Part shown: one piece after another, positions 1-8,534 of the stretch
Layout: each line of letters begins with the position of its first letter
Numbering within the stretch: position 1 is the first letter of the stretch
Origin: HKCCE3408 sp039183205
Lineage (GTDB): Bacteria > Pseudomonadota > Alphaproteobacteria > Rhodobacterales > Rhodobacteraceae
Reading direction: 5' to 3'
Assembly (NCBI GenBank): GCA_039183205.1
Contig: JBCDBR010000020.1
Coordinates: 5,569 to 69,568, forward strand
Length of the DNA: 64,000 nucleotides
Program-made: the position numbers and the translations under genes
The notes under the pieces: generated by a model
What the model saw: only the letters and a program-made list of their open reading frames with translations
Told to the model about the DNA's origin: nothing
Databases searched by the model: none

Positions 1-524
1 TTGGCGGGGTGACAGGGATTGTGCTGAGCCAGGCCGGCGTTGATCGGGCGTATCACGATACCTATTACGTCGTGGCCCATTTCCACTATGTGATGTCACT
101 CGGGGCCGTCTTTGGGATTTTTGCGGCGGTGTATTACTGGATCGGGAAGATGAGCGGACGGCAATATCCCGAATGGGCCGGCAAGCTCCATTTCTGGGCC
201 TTCTTCATTGGTGCGAACATCACCTTCTTCCCGCAGCATTTCCTGGGCCGCCAAGGTATGCCGCGCCGCTATATCGACTATCCTGAGGCGTTTGCGCTGT
301 GGAATTACGTCTCGTCGATCGGTGCGTTCATCTCCTTTGCCTCCTTTATCTTCTTCATCGGCATCGTGTTTTACACAATCGCCTATGGGCGGCGCATCGG
401 CGAGCCGGCCTATTGGGGACCCCATGCCGATACGTTAGAATGGACGCTGCCGAACCCACCGCCGGAGCATACATTCGAAGAACTGCCCACGCGCGAGATG
501 TGGGACAAACAGCCAGGCCACTAA
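1..524 (+). CDS. ctaD: Cytochrome c oxidase subunit I, C-terminal part (cut by window start)
   Basis: Catalytic subunit of the aa3-type terminal oxidase, which reduces oxygen and pumps protons in the inner membrane. Only the last ~173 codons are present, read in the frame whose first full codon is at base 3. The segment AHFHYV (about bases 75-92) carries the paired histidines that ligate haem a3 and haem a in this family. It is followed by NITFFPQHFLG and PRRYIDYP, both hallmarks of subunit I, and then the last two membrane helices and a hydrophilic tail ending GH. The next gene starts directly after the stop codon, so the two are probably co-transcribed. Identification is very secure. The true start lies outside the window. 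Confidence 0.97.
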   Translation, partial: GGVTGIVLSQAGVDRAYHDTYYVVAHFHYVMSLGAVFGIFAAVYYWIGKMSGRQYPEWAGKLHFWAFFIGANITFFPQHFLGRQGMPRRYIDYPEAFALWNYVSSIGAFISFASFIFFIGIVFYTIAYGRRIGEPAYWGPHADTLEWTLPNPPPEHTFEELPTREMWDKQPGH

Positions 525-986
525 GTGCGCTGGTATGATTGGCTAATTGTTGTCGCGATAGGCGCCCTTTGTTGGGGCGCCTATCAACACATCGCGATCC
601 TGCCGGCCGATATCGATCCGGCATATCTCGACCGCGCCTATGCCGACAGCTTCTACGTCACCTTTGATGTTTTGTACTTTCTGGCCTACCTCGTTGGCCT
701 GTTCGCCATCTTTGCAATCTATCTGATCGTCTTTCGCGGCGGCGCCAGTCAGATGAAATCCGGCGCGTTTGTGTTGTTGGTTGTGATCCTGGTCAGCGGG
801 ATGATGCAGATCGGTGCGGCTTGGCTCATGTTCACCGGTTGGGCCGACCAAAGCGACCTATCAAACCGCGTTCTGGTGTATCAAATGATGGTGCGGATCA
901 CGCAAATCACCCAAGGCTTGGCCGTCGGTGTATTTGCGATTTTATGTGTGGCTGCGCTCCTTCGGCGCCGTCAGGCAATTGGTTGA
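525..986 (+). CDS. Small membrane protein of unknown function downstream of ctaD
   Basis: A 153-residue protein that starts with GTG immediately after the ctaD stop (TAA-GTG). It shows four hydrophobic segments (about residues 5-22, 45-70, 82-105 and 128-148) and a basic C-terminal tail (LLRRRQ), so it is probably an inner-membrane protein. I do not recognise a family. The abutting position suggests translational coupling with ctaD and possibly a role linked to the terminal oxidase, but that is inference from position only. GTG is the only start that fits both the spacing and the first membrane helix. Confidence 0.7.
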   Translation: MRWYDWLIVVAIGALCWGAYQHIAILPADIDPAYLDRAYADSFYVTFDVLYFLAYLVGLFAIFAIYLIVFRGGASQMKSGAFVLLVVILVSGMMQIGAAWLMFTGWADQSDLSNRVLVYQMMVRITQITQGLAVGVFAILCVAALLRRRQAIG

Positions 987-991
987 TCGCC

Positions 992-1486
992 ATGCCAATA
1001 AACACCGCAGCTATTGAGGATCTTCCACCGCAGGCGCGGTTGCGCCTACGGTTGACACCTTACAAATCGCTCACGCCGGAAGGCTTTGTCTGGTTCATCG
1101 GGATCACGGCAACGCTGATATTCATGCCCCTGCTCTCTGTTTTGGGCACATCGGTTTTTTGGGCGCTTTTGCCGTTTGTCTGCGCCGGTCTTTGGGCGAT
1201 CTGGCGCGCGCTTCAGCGGTCTTGGCGCGATATGGACCTTTACGAGGAACTCACCCTTTGGGATGATCGTGTGCAGATCACACGACATGATCCGCGTCGC
1301 CCGCCGCAAGGTTGGGAAGCCAACCCTTATTGGGTCACCGTTCATCTGCATGAACGCGGCGGCCCTGTACCGCAATATTTAACACTTCGCGGCGCGGGGC
1401 GAGAGGTTGAGCTTGGCGCCTTTTTGACGCCAAGCGAACGGTTGAGCCTGAAACGAACCTTAGAAGCCGAACTGAGGTCGACTTAG
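992..1486 (+). CDS. DUF2244 family membrane protein
   Basis: A 164-residue protein starting at the ATG five bases after the preceding stop. Two membrane helices (about residues 32-72, around GFVWFIGITATLIFMPLL and FWALLPFVCAGLWAIW) are followed by a soluble part with ELTLWDDRVQITRHDP and a C-terminal segment GREVELGAFLTPSERLSL. This helix pair plus beta-rich cytoplasmic domain is typical of DUF2244, an uncharacterised alphaproteobacterial family. The reading frame is open upstream to base 821, but that extension overlaps the preceding gene and looks non-coding. Function unknown; position next to ctaD suggests a membrane or respiratory context. Confidence 0.82.
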   Translation: MPINTAAIEDLPPQARLRLRLTPYKSLTPEGFVWFIGITATLIFMPLLSVLGTSVFWALLPFVCAGLWAIWRALQRSWRDMDLYEELTLWDDRVQITRHDPRRPPQGWEANPYWVTVHLHERGGPVPQYLTLRGAGREVELGAFLTPSERLSLKRTLEAELRST

Positions 1487-1554
1487 TAAGGTCACGCGTT
1501 CGCCCACAACGCTTTCGTAAGATCCCCGTCCAAGAAAGGGCCTGTCTGCGCTGA

Positions 1555-2016
1555 CTACGTTGCGAGACGCGCCTTAACCAGCGGTCCGACGGCGCCAAAA
1601 TCCATCTGCCCAGTATATTTGGCCTTTAAGACGCCCATAACGCGCCCCATGTCACGAATGGAGCCAGCATCAGTGTCCCGCATAGCCGCCGAGATCGCAG
1701 CTTCGATTTCGGTATCGTCCAATTGGCGCGGCAGAAAGTCCTCGATGACCGCAACCTCGGCGCGTTCCTTTTCCGCAAGTTCTAGTCGGCCGCCCTCTTC
1801 GTAAGCGCGCGCGCTTTCCTGACGCTGCTTGACCATCTTTCCCAAAATGGCAAGGACGCCGGCCTCGTCCACGCCGTCGGCATTGCCATTGCCGCGCGCG
1901 TTGATGTCCTGGTCCTTAATCGCGGCGCTGATCAGCCGCAGCGTCGAAAGCCGGGTCGCATCTTTTTGGCGCATCGCCACTTTCAGGGCGGCGGAAATAC
2001 GTTCACGCAGTGTCAT
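1555..2016 (-). CDS. yqeY: GatB/YqeY domain protein
   Basis: A 153-residue soluble protein of the YqeY family, related to the C-terminal tRNA-binding domain of the amidotransferase GatB. Family marks are the start LRERISAALKVAMRQKD, then RLSTLRLISAAIKDQDI, the helix around EEGGRLELAEKERAEVAVIEDFLP, and the C-terminal RDMGRVMGVLKAKYTGQMD. Length matches the family (about 150). It is transcribed away from carA, with a ~130-base divergent promoter region between them, a neighbourhood often seen in Rhodobacterales. Biochemical role is uncertain; binding to tRNA or a role in amidotransfer is inferred from the domain only. Confidence 0.92.
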   Translation of the reverse strand: MTLRERISAALKVAMRQKDATRLSTLRLISAAIKDQDINARGNGNADGVDEAGVLAILGKMVKQRQESARAYEEGGRLELAEKERAEVAVIEDFLPRQLDDTEIEAAISAAMRDTDAGSIRDMGRVMGVLKAKYTGQMDFGAVGPLVKARLAT

Positions 2017-2150
2017 GTGCCGTCATGTCCCAATGATTTACTCAAGACGCGTGGATATAGGGTGACGTTGGCCCGTGCACAAGCTTGACCCTCACGAGCG
2101 GCATTCCTAGAACGTAAAGAATTTGCCCCAGACCGTTCCGGAGACCTAAG

Positions 2151-3302
2151 ATGACCCAGCGCCCGACCGCCTGCCTCGTTTTGGCCGATGGTTCGGTCTT
2201 TTACGGTCGCGGCTTCGGTGCTGAAGGGGAAAAGACGGCAGAGCTGTGCTTCAACACCGCGATGACAGGCTACCAAGAGATCATGACGGACCCGTCTTAC
2301 GCCGGTCAAATCGTTACCTTCACCTTCCCTCATATCGGCAATACCGGAGTGAACCCAGAAGACGATGAAACCGCCGATCCCGTCGCCGCTGGAATGGTCG
2401 TCAAATGGGATCCGACGGAGCCTTCGAATTGGCGGATGACCGGCTCGCTGGAGGATTGGCTGAAGCGGCGCGGCCGGATTGGCATTGGGGGCATCGACAC
2501 GCGCAGGCTCACCCGCGCGATCCGCCAACAGGGCGCTCCGCATGTCGCACTGAGCCACAGTTCAGACGGCGTTTTCGACCTTGAACGGCTCGTGGCGGCG
2601 GCGCGGGGCTTTCAGGGCTTGGAAGGCCTTGATTTGGCGAAGGACGTGACATGCGCGCAAAGCTATCGGTGGGATGAAATGCGGTGGGCCTGGCCGGACG
2701 GCTTTCCAAAACGGTCACAGCCCGGTCATAAGGTGGTCGCCATCGACTACGGTGCCAAGCGCAACATTTTGCGCTGCCTTGCCAGCGCGGGCTGTGATGT
2801 GACCGTCCTGCCGGCCACGGCAACCGCCCAAGAGGTTCTCGAACACGACCCATCCGGGCTCTTTTTGTCCAACGGACCGGGCGATCCTGCTGCGACCGGC
2901 GCTTACGCCGTGCCTATGATCCAAGAGGTCTTGGCACGGGATCTGCCGATCTTCGGCATTTGCCTGGGCCACCAAATGCTTGCCTTGGCGCTGGGCGCGC
3001 GGACTGTGAAGATGAACCATGGCCATCACGGGGCCAATCATCCGGTTAAGGACCTTGAGACCGGAAAGGTCGAAATCACGTCGATGAACCATGGCTTCAC
3101 GGTGGACACACAAAGCTTGCCGGATGGCGTAATTGAAAGCCATGTAAGCCTATTCGACGGATCGAATTGCGGTATTCGCCTTGCAGATCGACCGGTCTTT
3201 TCGGTGCAATACCATCCCGAGGCAAGCCCCGGGCCGCAAGACAGCTTTTACCTTTTCGAGCGCTTTGTCGCGGCTATGGAAGCCCGCCGACAGATCGCCT
3301 AA
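2151..3302 (+). CDS. carA: Carbamoyl-phosphate synthase small (glutaminase) subunit
   Basis: Hydrolyses glutamine and passes ammonia to CarB for carbamoyl phosphate, the precursor of arginine and pyrimidines. The protein is 383 residues, the usual length. The N-terminal half has LVLADGSVFYGRGFG and NTAMTGYQEIMTDPSYAGQIV. The C-terminal class I amidotransferase domain has the nucleophile in IFGICLGHQ (Cys near residue 270) and the His-Glu pair in VQYHPEASPGP (about 355 and 357). GGAG lies about 8 bases before the ATG. carB is not in the window, so the two subunits are encoded apart, as is common in this group. Confidence 0.97.
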   Translation: MTQRPTACLVLADGSVFYGRGFGAEGEKTAELCFNTAMTGYQEIMTDPSYAGQIVTFTFPHIGNTGVNPEDDETADPVAAGMVVKWDPTEPSNWRMTGSLEDWLKRRGRIGIGGIDTRRLTRAIRQQGAPHVALSHSSDGVFDLERLVAAARGFQGLEGLDLAKDVTCAQSYRWDEMRWAWPDGFPKRSQPGHKVVAIDYGAKRNILRCLASAGCDVTVLPATATAQEVLEHDPSGLFLSNGPGDPAATGAYAVPMIQEVLARDLPIFGICLGHQMLALALGARTVKMNHGHHGANHPVKDLETGKVEITSMNHGFTVDTQSLPDGVIESHVSLFDGSNCGIRLADRPVFSVQYHPEASPGPQDSFYLFERFVAAMEARRQIA

Positions 3303-3324
3303 CCCTCATCGCATACAACATTTG

Positions 3325-3352
3325 TTAATCCAAGGTTAACAACCTGTTAACC
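3325..3352 (+). promoter_or_regulatory. Overlapping pair of CtrA-type boxes
   Basis: Three TTAA tetramers start at 3325, 3336 and 3347, each separated by exactly seven bases, and the second and third are each followed by C. This gives two overlapping matches to TTAA-N7-TTAAC, the consensus for the alphaproteobacterial response regulator CtrA. The segment 3334-3352 is also a perfect 7-5-7 inverted repeat (GGTTAAC...GTTAACC). It lies about 50 bases before the glycosyltransferase start codon. The sequence match is direct; binding by CtrA is inference. Confidence 0.55.
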
Positions 3353-3399
3353 GGTGAGCCCTGCTTTATGCCGCGGTAGTAAAGCGTTAGGGGCAAGGT

Positions 3400-5328
3400 A
3401 TGGACAGCACGCTATTGACCGTTCCAATGGTGCGGCAGCAAACCGGCGTGAGGCATGAAATTCGGCCACGAGCCGATGCCAGACTAACCCAACATCTTGC
3501 CGCAAAAGGCCACTTTGCCCTGTCAGATTTGCCAGCGGATGTGGACCCTGGCCTCGGGCCTGGCGCCGTCGCACGACGGCTCATCCAGGGCGGACATGTG
3601 CCAGAAAAGGACGTTTTGGCGAGCTATGCCGATCTTTATGGCAGCCAGCTGATCGATTTGAGCACGCAACCGGCCGATGCCACGCAATCCGGTTTTTTGG
3701 ACCCGCAAACTGCGATTGCCTTGTCTGCCGTGCCCTATCGTTGGGTTGCGGGTCGACTTGTTGTGGTGACGTCGCGACCCGATCTTGTGGCGGAAATCGA
3801 ACGCGCAATACCGGGCCAAACCGTGCTGATCGCCTTGGCAAACAGCGCCCAAATCACTTCGGCGATCGGTCATGTTTACGGCCAAGGCCTGGCACGGGCC
3901 GCGGAATGCCGGGCGCCGAAGGAGGCAAGCGCACGGGTCTGGACAGGCTATGCCTTGGGGCGACGGCTGGCCATCCCACTGGCCGGTTTGACCGTGGCTG
4001 CTATCCTATCGCCCGTGGCGACGTATCTGGCGCTGGTCGCGGTCGCTATTTTAGTGTTTGCCGTGAATATCGGCCTGAAATTAGCGTCCGCAACAGCGGC
4101 ACATCGCGCGCGCGTTCATACAATCCCGCCGGAGCCGCGCGCCGTGCCCCTTTTCCCCGAACCCGTCGTGACACTTTTGGTTCCGCTCTTTAATGAACAC
4201 CGCGTGGCCGGCGAGATTTTGCAGCGCATCGACCGACTTGATTACCCACGCACGAAACTGGACGTGATCTTCATCCTCGAAGAAGGCGACCGGACAACAA
4301 AAGCCGCGCTCGGTGCCTGTGCCCTGCCCCATTGGGCCCGCGCAATTGCGGTGCCGCATGGGCAGCCTCAAACCAAACCGCGCGCGCTGAACTACGCCCT
4401 GCCCTTTGCGCGCGGCACCGTTGTCGGCATTTACGATGCCGAGGACGCGCCAGAGCCTGACCAATTGCGCAAGATTGCCGCACGCTTTGCTGTCGCGCCG
4501 CCAAATGTCGCCTGCCTCCAAGGGCAACTTGACTACTACAACGCGGCGCACAATTGGATCAGCCGGTGCTTCACGATCGAATACGCGACGTGGTTTCGAC
4601 TGGTTTTGCCTGGCGTCGAACGGTTGGGCCTTGTCGTCCCGCTGGGCGGTACGACGCTGTTTATCAAGCGCGACGCGCTCATCCGCATTGGCGCCTGGGA
4701 TGCCCACAACGTGACCGAAGACGCCGAGCTTGGCATTCGCCTTCAGCGCGCGGGCTACCGCACCGAATTGATCGCCACCACAACGTTTGAGGAAGCGAAT
4801 TCCGCACTTTGGCCATGGATCCGACAGCGCACGCGTTGGCTCAAAGGCTATGCCATCACCTGGGCCACGGTCATGCGCCGGCCCGGCCAGCTGTTGCGCG
4901 ATTTGGGCAGCCGGCGTTTTTGGGGGCTCCAAGCGCAATTCGCCGGGACTATTTTGGGTTTCGTTACGGCCCCGCTTTTATGGAGCCTCGCACTTGTTCC
5001 GTTTGGCGCGCATCCGTTGTGGCCGGAACTTCCAACTATGCTCTTTGCAGCGCTCAGTGCCGTGTTTACCTTTGCCCTAATAGCAACGCTTTGGATCAAC
5101 TGGCTCGCCTGCGGAGCGTCGCATCTGCGACGCCATCGGAACTTTGTCATCGTGATGGTGCTGTACTATCCATTGGCATCGATCGCGGGATTGTTGGCAC
5201 TTTTGGACTTGGCGGCCAGGCCGTTTTATTGGGCAAAGACAGCGCATGGCCGCTATGGCCCAGCTTTGGCCGCTATGATGTCGCCTGCCTCGGACCTCAA
5301 TCGGACCTCGAACGCCCGGCTCAGATGA
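3400..5328 (+). CDS. GspE-N/MshEN domain fused to a membrane family-2 glycosyltransferase
   Basis: A 642-residue processive-type glycosyltransferase. Residues ~45-165 resemble the MshEN (GspE N-terminal) domain, with ARRLIQGGHVPEKDV, LYGSQLIDL and RLVVVTSRPD; some members of that domain bind cyclic di-GMP. A membrane hairpin follows (~185-228). The GT2 domain (~255-500) has LVPLFNEHRV, the metal/nucleotide motif YDAEDAPEP (~345), the catalytic-base motif VTEDAELG (~438) and RQRTRWLKG (~475, the QxxRW signature). Three or four C-terminal membrane helices follow. The architecture suggests export of a surface polysaccharide under c-di-GMP control, but substrate and ligand are not visible. A weak AAGG ribosome site precedes the ATG. 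The 3' end overlaps the convergent GntR gene by 76 bases. Confidence 0.88.
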   Translation: MDSTLLTVPMVRQQTGVRHEIRPRADARLTQHLAAKGHFALSDLPADVDPGLGPGAVARRLIQGGHVPEKDVLASYADLYGSQLIDLSTQPADATQSGFLDPQTAIALSAVPYRWVAGRLVVVTSRPDLVAEIERAIPGQTVLIALANSAQITSAIGHVYGQGLARAAECRAPKEASARVWTGYALGRRLAIPLAGLTVAAILSPVATYLALVAVAILVFAVNIGLKLASATAAHRARVHTIPPEPRAVPLFPEPVVTLLVPLFNEHRVAGEILQRIDRLDYPRTKLDVIFILEEGDRTTKAALGACALPHWARAIAVPHGQPQTKPRALNYALPFARGTVVGIYDAEDAPEPDQLRKIAARFAVAPPNVACLQGQLDYYNAAHNWISRCFTIEYATWFRLVLPGVERLGLVVPLGGTTLFIKRDALIRIGAWDAHNVTEDAELGIRLQRAGYRTELIATTTFEEANSALWPWIRQRTRWLKGYAITWATVMRRPGQLLRDLGSRRFWGLQAQFAGTILGFVTAPLLWSLALVPFGAHPLWPELPTMLFAALSAVFTFALIATLWINWLACGASHLRRHRNFVIVMVLYYPLASIAGLLALLDLAARPFYWAKTAHGRYGPALAAMMSPASDLNRTSNARLR

Positions 5329-5915
5329 TCGCGAAGCGCTCGGGCCGCGGTCGCGCCGTCAGCAGCGGCAATTGCTTCAACAATCTCGGCATGTTCTGCC
5401 AGCGCCGTTTCGCCGCGACCTTCGGCAGCCAACGACGTTGTCGCCATCAACGCCATGGATCTGTGCACCAGATCAAGTTGCTGAACCAAATACCGGTTGT
5501 GGCTGGCCAAGTGAATCTGCTTGTGAAATCGGCGATTGGCACGGCTCAGCGCTTGTGGGTCCCCCAACAACGCACGATCTTCTTCAACCATTTGACGAAG
5601 CACACGGATTTCTTCGGCCGCCGCATGTTGCGCAGCCAGTCGGGCAGCCAGCGCTTCAAGCTCGGCCCGCACGACGTAAAGCTCCGCGGTTTGGGCATGA
5701 TCAAGCGAGGCAACGATCAAGCTGCGGCCGTCGCGCGTCAAAAGGCTCTGCGTTTCAAGCCGTTGCAAAGCTTCGCGGATCGGTGTCCGACTAAAGCCAA
5801 AACGCTCGGCCAATTCGGATTCGACCAGACGCGAGCCCGGACGATACAATCCCACGTCAATGGCTTGTAGGATCAGATCGTAGGCGTCCTTCTGCGGCAC
5901 GCGTTTTGAGGTCAT
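5253..5915 (-). CDS. GntR family transcriptional regulator (FadR/FCD subfamily)
   Basis: A 220-residue DNA-binding repressor or activator. The N-terminal winged helix-turn-helix (~residues 10-70) has the GntR signature LYRPGSRLVESELAERFG followed by SRTPIREALQRLE. The C-terminal helical FCD effector domain (~80-210) includes LYVVRAELEALAARLAA, NRRFHKQIHLASHN and the closing DHLSRAFEVRL. The conserved acidic and histidine residues of FCD metal or ligand sites are present (HKQIHLASHN, AEHAEIVEAI). It is divergent from the UbiH-type gene and convergent with, and overlapping, the glycosyltransferase. The ligand is unknown; FCD members mostly sense organic acids or sugar acids. Confidence 0.93.
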   Translation of the reverse strand: MTSKRVPQKDAYDLILQAIDVGLYRPGSRLVESELAERFGFSRTPIREALQRLETQSLLTRDGRSLIVASLDHAQTAELYVVRAELEALAARLAAQHAAAEEIRVLRQMVEEDRALLGDPQALSRANRRFHKQIHLASHNRYLVQQLDLVHRSMALMATTSLAAEGRGETALAEHAEIVEAIAAADGATAARALRDHLSRAFEVRLRSEAGDIIAAKAGP

Positions 5916-6054
5916 CGATTGATCCTTGGCAGGGCGATTTCTGAAGGATGAGGCTAGGCGTCTGTGCCCGCACTGGCAAGGGCACCTTGCCTGCCCACCG
6001 CTTAGGTCAGTTTGCCGCTTCGACGTGGGCCGGACACGCCTCTACATATGGCGC

Positions 6055-7278
6055 ATGGTGACAGATAGCTGCGATATTTTCATCTCTGGCGGTGGCATTG
6101 CCGGTCTGACGGCCGCCGCCGCATTCGGCTCAGCGGGCTTCCATGTCATCGTCGTCGACCCATCGGCGCCGATCACCGACGTGGCAACCGAAGGCGCCGA
6201 TTTACGCACGACCGCCATAATGCAGCCCGCGCGGCGGCTTTTGATGCGATCGGGCCTGTGGGAGCGGCTGGCACCGTTCGCGACCGACCTTCAGGTTATG
6301 GCCATCATGGATTTGGCCGCTAAGGACGCCCACGCACCGGAGACGCGCGCCTTCGATGCAAAGGACGTGTCGCAAGAGCCTTTTGGCTGGAACCTGCCGA
6401 ATTGGCTATTGAACCGCGAAATGGCCGCTCATCTTGCGACGCTCGATACGGTGGATTTTCGGCCGGGCATCGCCACGGTCAGCATGCTTGCACGCGACGC
6501 CGGCGCGCACATTGCGCTCTCGGACGGCGTCTCTGTCACGGCGCGCTTGGTGGTTGCGGCCGACGGCCGTGAATCGCGTCTGCGCGGATCCCAAGGCATC
6601 GGCGTACGGACCTGGCGCTATGGTCAAAAGGCGCTTGCCTTTGCGGTGACCCATCCGATCCCGCACCAAAACGTGTCAACCGAGATCCACCGAACCGGTG
6701 GACCATTTACGCTTGTGCCACTGCCCGATCACGATGGTCGGCCAGCGTCAGGCGTTGTCTGGATGGAGCGGGCGAAAACCGCGGTCGCATTGGCAGAAAT
6801 GCCCGGATCAGACTTCGAGGACGCGATGTCGGAGAGGTCGAATTTTGTGTTGGGTCCGCTGTCGCTCGCGTCGAGCCGAACCGTATGGCCGATCATCTCC
6901 CAGCTGGCGGACCGTTTTGACGGCCAACGCCTTGCCCTGATCGCGGAGGCTGCGCATGTCGTACCGCCAATAGGCGCGCAAGGACTGAACATGAGCCTGG
7001 CCGATATCGCGGCCCTCCTTGATCTCAGCCTCGCAAATCCGGCGGCGTTGGGAACACCGGCGATGCTCCGAGAATACCACCGCTCCCGATATCCCGAAAC
7101 TCGCGCCCGTGTGCTGGGTGTTGACCTTTTGAACCGCGCCTCAATGGCGCAAATGGTGCCGGTCCAAGCCTTGCGCGCCCGCGCCAGCCGTATGCTGCAT
7201 GAGGTCACGCCGTTGCGGCATCTGGCGATGCATATGGGCATGGGCCATGGGCAAATGTTGCGCCGGCCCAATCGGTAG
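6055..7278 (+). CDS. UbiH/UbiF/COQ6-type FAD monooxygenase, ubiquinone biosynthesis
   Basis: A 407-residue flavin-dependent hydroxylase likely to hydroxylate the aromatic ring of a ubiquinone precursor. The N terminus carries the FAD dinucleotide fold (FISGGGIAGLTAAAAFG, residues ~9-25). The middle has VVAADGRESRLR (DG motif). The second FAD motif is AEAAHVVPPIGAQGLNMSL near residue 300. I chose the ATG at 6055; the frame runs open to 5926 but that part has no FAD-fold character and lies in the divergent promoter. The exact ring position (UbiH, UbiF or UbiI type) cannot be told from sequence alone. A terminator-like hairpin follows the stop. Confidence 0.88.
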   Translation: MVTDSCDIFISGGGIAGLTAAAAFGSAGFHVIVVDPSAPITDVATEGADLRTTAIMQPARRLLMRSGLWERLAPFATDLQVMAIMDLAAKDAHAPETRAFDAKDVSQEPFGWNLPNWLLNREMAAHLATLDTVDFRPGIATVSMLARDAGAHIALSDGVSVTARLVVAADGRESRLRGSQGIGVRTWRYGQKALAFAVTHPIPHQNVSTEIHRTGGPFTLVPLPDHDGRPASGVVWMERAKTAVALAEMPGSDFEDAMSERSNFVLGPLSLASSRTVWPIISQLADRFDGQRLALIAEAAHVVPPIGAQGLNMSLADIAALLDLSLANPAALGTPAMLREYHRSRYPETRARVLGVDLLNRASMAQMVPVQALRARASRMLHEVTPLRHLAMHMGMGHGQMLRRPNR

Positions 7279-7294
7279 CGCTCGAGCGCTTTTT
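7277..7294 (+). terminator. Rho-independent terminator candidate after the UbiH-type gene
   Basis: A perfect 14-base palindrome AGCGCTCGAGCGCT begins within the stop codon and is followed directly by a run of five T. The folded stem would be AGCGC/GCGCT with a TCGA loop, so it is short. It would separate the hydroxylase gene from ilvC. Confidence 0.5.
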
Positions 7295-7461
7295 GATCAG
7301 CTCCCCGTATTGCATTGGCGCGGCCCAGTCCTGCGCCTCTCCTCGCTCTGCCCGCGACTGATCCGCTGGCAACTGTCGCCGTTGCATCCCGTGGCAAAAC
7401 CGCTAGAAGGCGCCAAATGCCCCTCAATCAGGGCCGGAGAGAACATCAGGAAGGGACCAAA

Positions 7462-8484
7462 ATGCGCGTCTATTACGATCGTGACTGCGACATCAATCTG
7501 ATCAAAGACATGAAAGTGGCGATCTTGGGGTATGGCAGCCAAGGCCACGCGCATGCGCTGAACCTTCGCGATAGCGGCGCGAAAAACGTGGCCGTGGCCT
7601 TACGCGACGGGTCCGCAAGTCGGGCTAAGGCGGAGGCTGAGGGGTTGGACGTGATGGGTATCGCCGATGCCGCGGCCTGGTGCGACCTAATCATGTTTAC
7701 CATGCCCGATGAGTTGCAGGCCGCAACGTACAAAGCCCACGTGCATGAGAACCTGCGCGACGGCGCGGCCATCGCTTTTGCCCACGGCCTGAACGTCCAT
7801 TTCGGCCTGATTGAGCCCAAGCCCGGGGTTGATGTGATCATGATGGCGCCCAAAGGGCCGGGTCATACGGTGCGCGGCGAATATTCCAAAGGCGGCGGCG
7901 TGCCATGCCTTGTCGCGGTCGACAATGATGCATCCGGTCGTGCGCTGGAAATTGGGCTCAGCTATTGTTCGGCCATTGGCGGCGGCCGTTCCGGCATAAT
8001 CGAGACCAATTTCAAAGAGGAATGCGAAACCGACCTTTTTGGCGAACAAGCGGTCCTCTGCGGCGGCTTGGTTGAGTTGATCCGCATGGGTTTTGAGACA
8101 CTTGTCGAGGCCGGCTACGCACCCGAAATGGCCTATTTCGAATGCCTACACGAGGTAAAGTTAATCGTCGATCTCATCTATGAAGGCGGTATCGCGAACA
8201 TGAACTATTCGATCTCAAACACTGCTGAGTATGGTGAATATGTATCTGGCCCGCGGATATTGCCTTATGATGAGACCAAGGCGCGGATGAAATCTGTTTT
8301 GACCGATATCCAAACCGGGAAATTCGTCCGCGATTTCATGGCGGAGAATTCGGTGGGCCAGCCGTTCTTTAAGGGAACGCGGCGCATCAATGACGCCCAT
8401 CAGATCGAAGAGGTCGGTGAAAAGTTGCGCGCAATGATGCCTTGGATCTCTGCCGGAAAAATGGTCGACAAAGCAAAGAACTGA
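7462..8484 (+). CDS. ilvC: Ketol-acid reductoisomerase
   Basis: Second step of valine, leucine and isoleucine synthesis: isomerises and reduces acetolactate or acetohydroxybutyrate with NADPH. It is a 340-residue class I enzyme. The nucleotide-binding loop is AILGYGSQGHAHALNLRDSG (residues ~19-38). The substrate/Mg region contains FKEECETDLFGEQAVLCGG (Asp and Glu near 190-195) and FECLHEVKLIVDLIYEGG (Glu near 226-230). The start is the ATG at 7462 with AGGAAGGGA 6-14 bases upstream; the open frame to 7315 is not typical of the family. It stands alone, about 180 bases after a hairpin terminator. No leader peptide or T-box was evident in that gap. Confidence 0.97.
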   Translation: MRVYYDRDCDINLIKDMKVAILGYGSQGHAHALNLRDSGAKNVAVALRDGSASRAKAEAEGLDVMGIADAAAWCDLIMFTMPDELQAATYKAHVHENLRDGAAIAFAHGLNVHFGLIEPKPGVDVIMMAPKGPGHTVRGEYSKGGGVPCLVAVDNDASGRALEIGLSYCSAIGGGRSGIIETNFKEECETDLFGEQAVLCGGLVELIRMGFETLVEAGYAPEMAYFECLHEVKLIVDLIYEGGIANMNYSISNTAEYGEYVSGPRILPYDETKARMKSVLTDIQTGKFVRDFMAENSVGQPFFKGTRRINDAHQIEEVGEKLRAMMPWISAGKMVDKAKN

Positions 8485-8534
8485 CCTTTCGAATTGTTTC
8501 TGGTACCCTCGGCTTATCAGAAGGAGGGTATCAG

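Noticed and set aside
2013..2558. Minus-strand open frame over the start of carA
   Set aside because: It is antisense to conserved carA sequence with no recognisable domain.
7279..7461. ilvC upstream region considered for an attenuator or riboswitch
   Set aside because: Apart from the short hairpin at its start, no leader peptide rich in branched-chain amino acids and no paired terminator/antiterminator was visible.
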